Assembly: GCA_037693485.1 (NCBI GenBank)
Contig: CM075347.1
Coordinates: forward strand, 57,074,501-57,138,500
Length of the DNA stretch: 64,000 nt
Source of the DNA: Kitagawia praeruptora
Taxonomy: Eukaryota > Streptophyta > Magnoliopsida > Apiales > Apiaceae
Direction of reading: 5' to 3'
The notes under the pieces are model-generated. The model did not search any database. It saw nothing but the letters and a program-made list of their open reading frames with translations, and had not been told where the DNA came from. Of this stretch, positions 58,001 to 64,000 are shown piece after piece (within the stretch, counting starts at the first letter, position 1; every line of letters starts with the position of its first letter). The position numbers were made by a program, and so were the translations under genes.

Positions 58001-59680
58001 GTTGAGATTATCCTAAAACAAGGAAGAACTAAGAGGTGAAATATCCTAAGTATGATTGGGAGTAACTGTGATAAAGTCCACACGGAAAGGTGAAAGCAAT
58101 GACTTATGGAAAAAGAATGATATATATTTTCTCTCCTTCAGCAGAGTCTAAGGAAGAATACTTTCAACCAGCAGAGATGGGAATGAGATAGAAAAATTTA
58201 AGTTGGAATAGACCCAGAGAACATTAATTGCGAGGAATTATCATTATCAGGAAAGGCCAATGAGGTGGCCGACACTTTATGTATATATAAAGGAGTAATT
58301 ATTAATGCTTATGCCAAAGAGACAGGATGATATCGAGGAGAACCTTGAAGGACATAATGTGATGGAGGATTTACATTCCTTCTGATGATTGTGCAAGAAT
58401 CAACCGTAAGAATAGTTTAAGTGAACATTCGATTCCTGATGTCGTCTTAAGCATATTACCCACATTAGGAGGTCCTATTTTGAGGTAAACCAGGACCATG
58501 ATGCGAAATTGATTAAGTGAACCGTTAAGCTTCCAGCCTTCTACTGAAGATATATGGTTAGTAATTTCATCAACCAATCAGAGATGCGATGCTTGAAGCT
58601 CTTTTGCAATTTTATCTGCTTCATGTAATATCTACATCAAGTTCAGGAAGTATTCCTTATGGGTAAGGAATATTGATTATTTTGTCTTCCTGAAGAGTGG
58701 TGATGTGACAAATCATAAAACATGTATGGTTAGCTATTAAAGCCCTATGTAAATGATAAACGATGACGATTTATCCATGGACCACATTAATGTAGTGGCG
58801 ACTTTCTGCGAAATTAGATGATAACGACTGTGGAAAGGTCGGAATTGAATCTAAGTTAGAGAAATCATTCAGGTTTATTTCGGATGGTTTAAATTTTTGG
58901 AATGACATGATGTTTGAAATAATGATTAGGATATGATGGTCCATAAAAAGATGGACAGAACAACGAGAATACGTTGACACACGAGATTACGATAAAGTAG
59001 TATTTAATACGATTGTGACTATTTTCTTCTTGGACAAACCTCTATAGTTCAGAGGTAAATGCTAAGTATGTATATGGCAATCATGAAAATTTTCTACAAA
59101 TCTTTGGAATTCTTTTCTTTTCTTCTCACTTATTCATATTCTTTTGAATTGAGGAGAACAACCCTTTTAAGGAGGGGAGGTAGTTCTACGTGACTATCTG
59201 TCTGTGTGATAGACGTCTAAGTGGAATGCCATTAATTGTTTAATTGCTTGTCAAGTACTAAAGGCTGGCCCCCTTCTGTACTAACTATGCAATATGACAA
59301 ATGTTCAACGATCATAGTGATCTCTCAATAAATTTTTCCACTTCAATATATATATAGATCGAGATTGCGAAGATAAGAGCAATCGGGGAATTCATAGCAC
59401 GAGTGAGGTTATCTCTGAATTCGTAGCGCGATAGTGATATCGAAGTCACTGCACGTACCAATAAGGTTAATAGTATAAGACCGGACAAGAGCGTATGCCG
59501 GAGAATGTGTTGTATGAAAGTATCACAGAATTGATAGAATGGATAAAGGGTGTATTATAACACCAGTATGATGTGCTTTGAAAAGATTGGAATGTGTAAG
59601 GATCGACCAGAGAATTGGAAAGCGAAGTAACCAACAAGTACCCAATTGTCTTCTACCTGATTCCAGGACGGAATCCTTTT
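58001..59680 (+). other. Internal 3' region, non-coding
   Basis: No recognisable domain. A purine tract at 59169-59178 (AAGGAGGGGA, preceded by CCTTTT) duplicates the one beside the right LTR. Confidence 0.6.
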
Positions 59681-59690
59681 AAGGAGGGGA
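59681..59690 (+). other. Polypurine tract, long-LTR element
   Basis: AAGGAGGGGA, three bases before the right LTR. Confidence 0.85.
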
Positions 59691-59693
59691 GAC

Positions 59694-62600
59694 TGTAAGA
59701 ACCCAGATTTTTGGGTAGAATTAAAACTTTTATTATGTATTAATGAAAGAGTGAACAGTGGTTACAACTACAATGTAACACTGGTTCTAAAGATTGAATA
59801 TTGAAAGGATATAGATTCCAAGGTTATATGTCCTGAAGAATGCTATGGGGTGACAACTTAGATTAGAATAATCTATCTCCTAGAAAGTTAAGATAAGATT
59901 CCTTAGAGAGAAATAGATACCCTCATGACATCCAGATCGATATCGGTTATAAGTCCGGAGGTTCCGTAAAAGAGTTAAGGAACGCTCGAGGAAGCACAAG
60001 GATATTTCCTAAGTGACAAGATTAAAGAGAAAATAAATGATGAATAGTGTTTTTGGTGGGATTTGGGATATTATGAGACGACACTATATAGGAGTACCCG
60101 GAATGGATTTCCGAGTTCATATTAGTGATCCAAGGGGAAAATGAGTGTATGTAAAGGCTGTCGGATTCTGAAAAACAGCACTTTTATTTTCTCCGAGGTT
60201 TTTCCTGGACACTGAAAGATTTAAGGACTTAAAAAAAAATATTGAGGACGTATTCAAAATCTGTGGAATATATAAACGTAAGATCGTCTCGTCAGATTGC
60301 AGAAATGCAAAAATTATTTTTCCCCTAAACGGACCAGATTATACCAGAAATTGAGACGGACTAATTATTTATCCCAAAGAAATATTTTGAAGGCATATTC
60401 TCAATCTAGGATATATATAAACGTAAGTAGGATTCGTCAGAATTCATAAAAGAGCGAATTGGAGAAAACTGATTTAACGATGTAGAAACGATCAAGTGAA
60501 TGATGAAAAATATCCCGAAACCCGAAAAATCTCAAATTTCAGAGAGAGCTTCATATTAGTAAATGGTGACTATGTGCACAATTGGAAAAGTTATTTGAGG
60601 AATTTAAATTTGAGGACTGTAAAGAAAGATAGAAAAAGGGAGTGCATATATTAAGGAGGTTTCCGGTAAAACCCTAACTAGAAATTCGTGAGATGTTCCT
60701 ACGAACAATCAATCAAATTGAGCAATAACCGGACAAAGAATCAAGCAGAGGATCAAGATGCATGCATGTGCAAGTAGAAATATCTAGTAACCAAGCTAGT
60801 TACAACAAGGAACTAGAAGATTGGAAAGCTAACTAGTACTTAGCATCACTTTACCAACTTACCACAAGTTATCAACACTTGTCCATGCATAAAACATCAC
60901 CCATGACCTAATCACTTTATCAAAAGCCACTTTATGAGATATTATCACAATGAGGTGTGTTGGATAAGGATGAGAGCAAAACAAAGCAAAGAAACTCCAT
61001 TTCTCTCCATTTCTTAAAACTGCCCAGCAAGAACCACCTTGAAAGAACAATTCATATCTCCATTTCTATCCATGATAAAATCACCAAATTTTAACCACAT
61101 CTTCTCCACTCCATGGGCAATATTCGCTCCAAATTTCATAGCAATCCAAGTAGTATAGCCTAGGAAAATCACCTCCCCAAGTTGAAGAAGCAAACTGTCC
61201 AGATTCATGACAGTTTCTGTGACAATTTTATAACGGCCATATCTCCTTCATTACTCAATGGAATTTGGTGTTCTTTAGCTTGTTGGAAAGCTGGTTGGAT
61301 GCTCTACAACTCTTCTTTAGAAGCCTTGTCCAGAAAATCTCGGTAAGGCCCTCGTTTTTCATGATCTTTCCACTGAGTTATAGCAGATCCGAAAATCACT
61401 AACTATGTTCTTGATGATTCTTGCTAGTTTAAGGTTGTAAGGAGTTCTAAGGACTAGATCAAGGCTTAGAAAGGGCTTTAACACTCTCCAAGGAAGGTAT
61501 AAACCTCATGAACCCTAGATCTTACTTTGGGTATATGCATGTTCTTGATGAATTTGAGCTTAGTATGATGTTAGTATGATATTAAGCATGATTAGCATGA
61601 TCTTGTTGTTGATTTAACCATATAATGTTAAGATGATGAAGTGAGATGTTCTTGGGTTTTATTAAGATGAGAATCATGTGTATAAGTTGTATGGATGCCC
61701 GATGTGGCTTGGTTGGATTGTTATAATTTTTAGAACATCCGATTTATAGCCGTCGTAATGCTGAAATCTCGTTAATCATTGAAAACCGTGCATCACAGTA
61801 ACTTGAACTCACTGTCCAGTTTGATATTCTGCCATGACAAGCTAGATTATGTTATAAGCTTCGTTTTGATATAAAGATCGTGTGAAATGGATTTACGGTT
61901 TAGGAGTTACGGTTAAATTCGTAAAAGTGGTTCGAAACCGTAATCGAAAGTTCGTAACTGAAATTGAACCCCTTTAACATTGTTTAATCAGTGACGAATC
62001 TTGGTAATTAAATATTAGAGATCGTAAGGAAGGTGTAGGAGAAGACCTTGTGTTAAAAGGATCGTTTTCCGATTATATAAAAATGTTCGAGTCAAGGTTA
62101 AATACGAATGAACCCCTAAAATGGATACTTGGTATAACTTTGGAATAACCACTTAGAAAACGGGCGGCAAAACTCGAGGTAAAATCTTGGTCCGTTAATG
62201 ACCGACCTTAGAACTTATACGACTTAAGTGTATACCAAGTGATATTGTAATGACGAGTCTTGATAACGAACAAGTGTCGGATCGCATTGGTGACACTAGA
62301 AGAAGCGTAACGAGATAACTCGAAAGCGTGTTTCGACTTAAGTAAAGCTTATACTTAGTATTTTTAAAAAAGTATTAAGTGATTAATCACGAATACTTTG
62401 ATTGTTTATAGATCACCGAGCAGACCCAGGACACATTACCTCTACCCCTAGCAGGATTGCCAGGCAAGTTTCAAATCCTTTTAAAGGCTGTTGTTGTGAT
62501 AATATATATATGTTGTTTCCTGATACATATGCCATAGCATGCATGCCTACTTTCAAAGTCTATTGAAATACTTGTTCCCTGAATTGATATTGGCTTATAG

Positions 62601-64000
62601 ACTAGATAAGGATTATCAGTTATAAGTCGGATTATTTTGTAAGACCCTTAGTGAAGGGTATATGATAGTCATTCTTTAAATATAGACCGGGAGTCGGTAT
62701 TTGAAATATAGTTGTAGTCCTGGAAACCCGGAGAGATTCCAGCGACAGATTTTATTCCTTTTGAGGAATGTTACCTATAAACATTAATTATATTTCCATA
62801 AAGTATTAATAATTTGGAAATCTTTCGAGAAATGTTATTTGAGTTTTATCTCAGTCGAGAAATATTAAAGGAATATTATTTCAAATATTCATTTAGAGTT
62901 TGATTATTTCATAAATATTATTTCAAGATTCATTTAGAATATTGTTTATTAAATGAATATTAGTTTCGAATATTCATTTAAGGTTTTATATATTCAATGA
63001 ATATTACTTTAAGATATTCCTTTGAAATTCTAATTACTTAAGGAACATTAGTTCAAATATTCCTTGAGAGTATTGATTACTAAATGAATATTATTTGGAT
63101 ATTCATTTAGAATAGTATTTATTAAATGAATATTATTTGGATATTCCTTTAAAGTTTTATTTACTTAATGAATATTATTTTAAAATATTCAATTGAAGTT
63201 CTAATCACTTAAGGAATATTATTTTTAATATTTCTTTAAAGTTTTGATTACTAAATGAACATTAATTGGATATTCATTTAGAATACTATTTATTTAATGA
63301 ATATTATTTTCAAATATTCATTTAAGGTTTGATTTACTTAGTTATCATTATTTTAAATATTTATTTGAGTTTATCTATTTAACGAAAATCATCTTGAATA
63401 TTCATTGGAAGTTTTATTTATTTAATGAATATTATATTGAATATTCTTTTAAGAAGAGATTTATTTAGTAAACAATTCTATATATTCATTCGAGGATTAC
63501 TTACGAGCAATATTATGATTTAATAATATTCCGTAATTATTATTGAATTAATAAATATTCTTGGAATATTTAATTAAATTCTTTTTATAATGATTTATAT
63601 TATTCAAGGATTATCCTTCACCTTCAGTTATTATGTAAAATATTTCAGAGTCTTTTATGACTATTTTAACAAGGGGAGGTTCCCAAAACTCTATTTTCAT
63701 CTAAATCTATCTTATAAGAAGATTTAAATACTCGCTCAAACCTCCAAAAACATATAAGGGGATCTCACTTGAGAGCTGTTATTTATTTGACTGCCCGGTC
63801 ATATACTTGTTAAAATATTTTGTCACTCACATCTTGATTCGTTCAAACATCGATATGAGTCTTTTGGTTACCTCCTCAATGCTCGAGGGGTAAGATTGAT
63901 GGAACAAGTTTATATCCATTAACAAGCATCAGCTTGGGAAATATTGGTGAATTTTCCTTTCTAATTAGATACGACTACTTTGTGGAGTCCTATCAACAAG
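59694..64000 (+). repeat. Right LTR, first 4307 bp
   Basis: Aligns with 49364-53671 throughout. By eye I count about a dozen single-base differences and two or three small indels (for example one fewer A in the run near 60231 and an extra A near 61978). About 987 bp should remain beyond the window. Confidence 0.92.

Larger units (their letters stand above)
49364..64000 (+). mobile_element. Ty3 chromovirus-like (Tekay-like) element with very long LTRs, runs off window
   Basis: Left LTR 49364-54658, internal region 54659-59693, right LTR from 59694 to the window end and beyond. Met-tRNA primer site and purine tract are in the correct places. Pol remnants include reverse transcriptase/RNase H and a chromodomain-like stretch, giving the clade call. 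Expected total is about 15.6 kb. Inserted into the right LTR of the outer Tat-like element; the left target 5-mer is GCATG (49359-49363). Confidence 0.88.

Overview
The window reads as nuclear DNA of a flowering plant, probably a eudicot; the species cannot be told from the sequence. It is strongly AT-rich, contains no complete cellular gene, and is almost entirely transposable elements, many inserted into one another. The only host-type coding matter is decayed: a bromodomain/NET (GTE-type) fragment near 2.4-3.1 kb and two exons of a 26S proteasome RPN5-like gene, split apart by a retrotransposon.

Layout. 1-5.4 kb: AT-rich DNA with a Stowaway-like remnant, the GTE fragment, a SINE-like unit and one RPN5 exon. 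5.42-10.71 kb: a complete Ty1/copia element on the minus strand with two 263-bp LTRs that look identical, a TTATT target duplication, Met-tRNA primer site, and a polyprotein broken by one in-frame TAG. 10.78 kb: the other RPN5 exon. 12.53-14.89 kb: a 5'-truncated L1-type LINE on the minus strand with a 9-bp target duplication. 15.3-23.1 kb: AT-rich Helitron-like copies, short tandem duplications, and a hAT element with a second hAT inside it. 23.14-27.84 kb: a minus-strand Helitron-like copy split by a 3.8-kb solo LTR with a TTAGT duplication.

27.84-49.36 kb: a composite of two related Ty3-type (Tat-like) elements that encode Gag but no recognisable pol. The outer copy (LTRs at 27844 and 49185) carries an inner copy (LTRs at 32581 and 39398). 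The arrangement of LTRs, arms and the 5-bp duplication GCATG fits an inverted nested insertion followed by an inversion through the two approximately 5.8-kb inverted arms. The arms hold tandem arrays whose units form hairpins with compensating stem changes.

49.36-64.0 kb: a Ty3 chromovirus-like (Tekay-like) element with exceptionally long LTRs (5295 bp on the left; 4307 bp of the right one before the window ends). It landed in the right LTR of the outer composite. Its LTRs are nearly identical, yet its pol is full of stops, which points to mobilisation in trans. The insertion order is therefore readable: Helitron-like DNA, then solo LTR and outer Tat-like element, then the inner copy and its rearrangement, with the long-LTR element inserted some time after the outer one; the copia element is also very recent.
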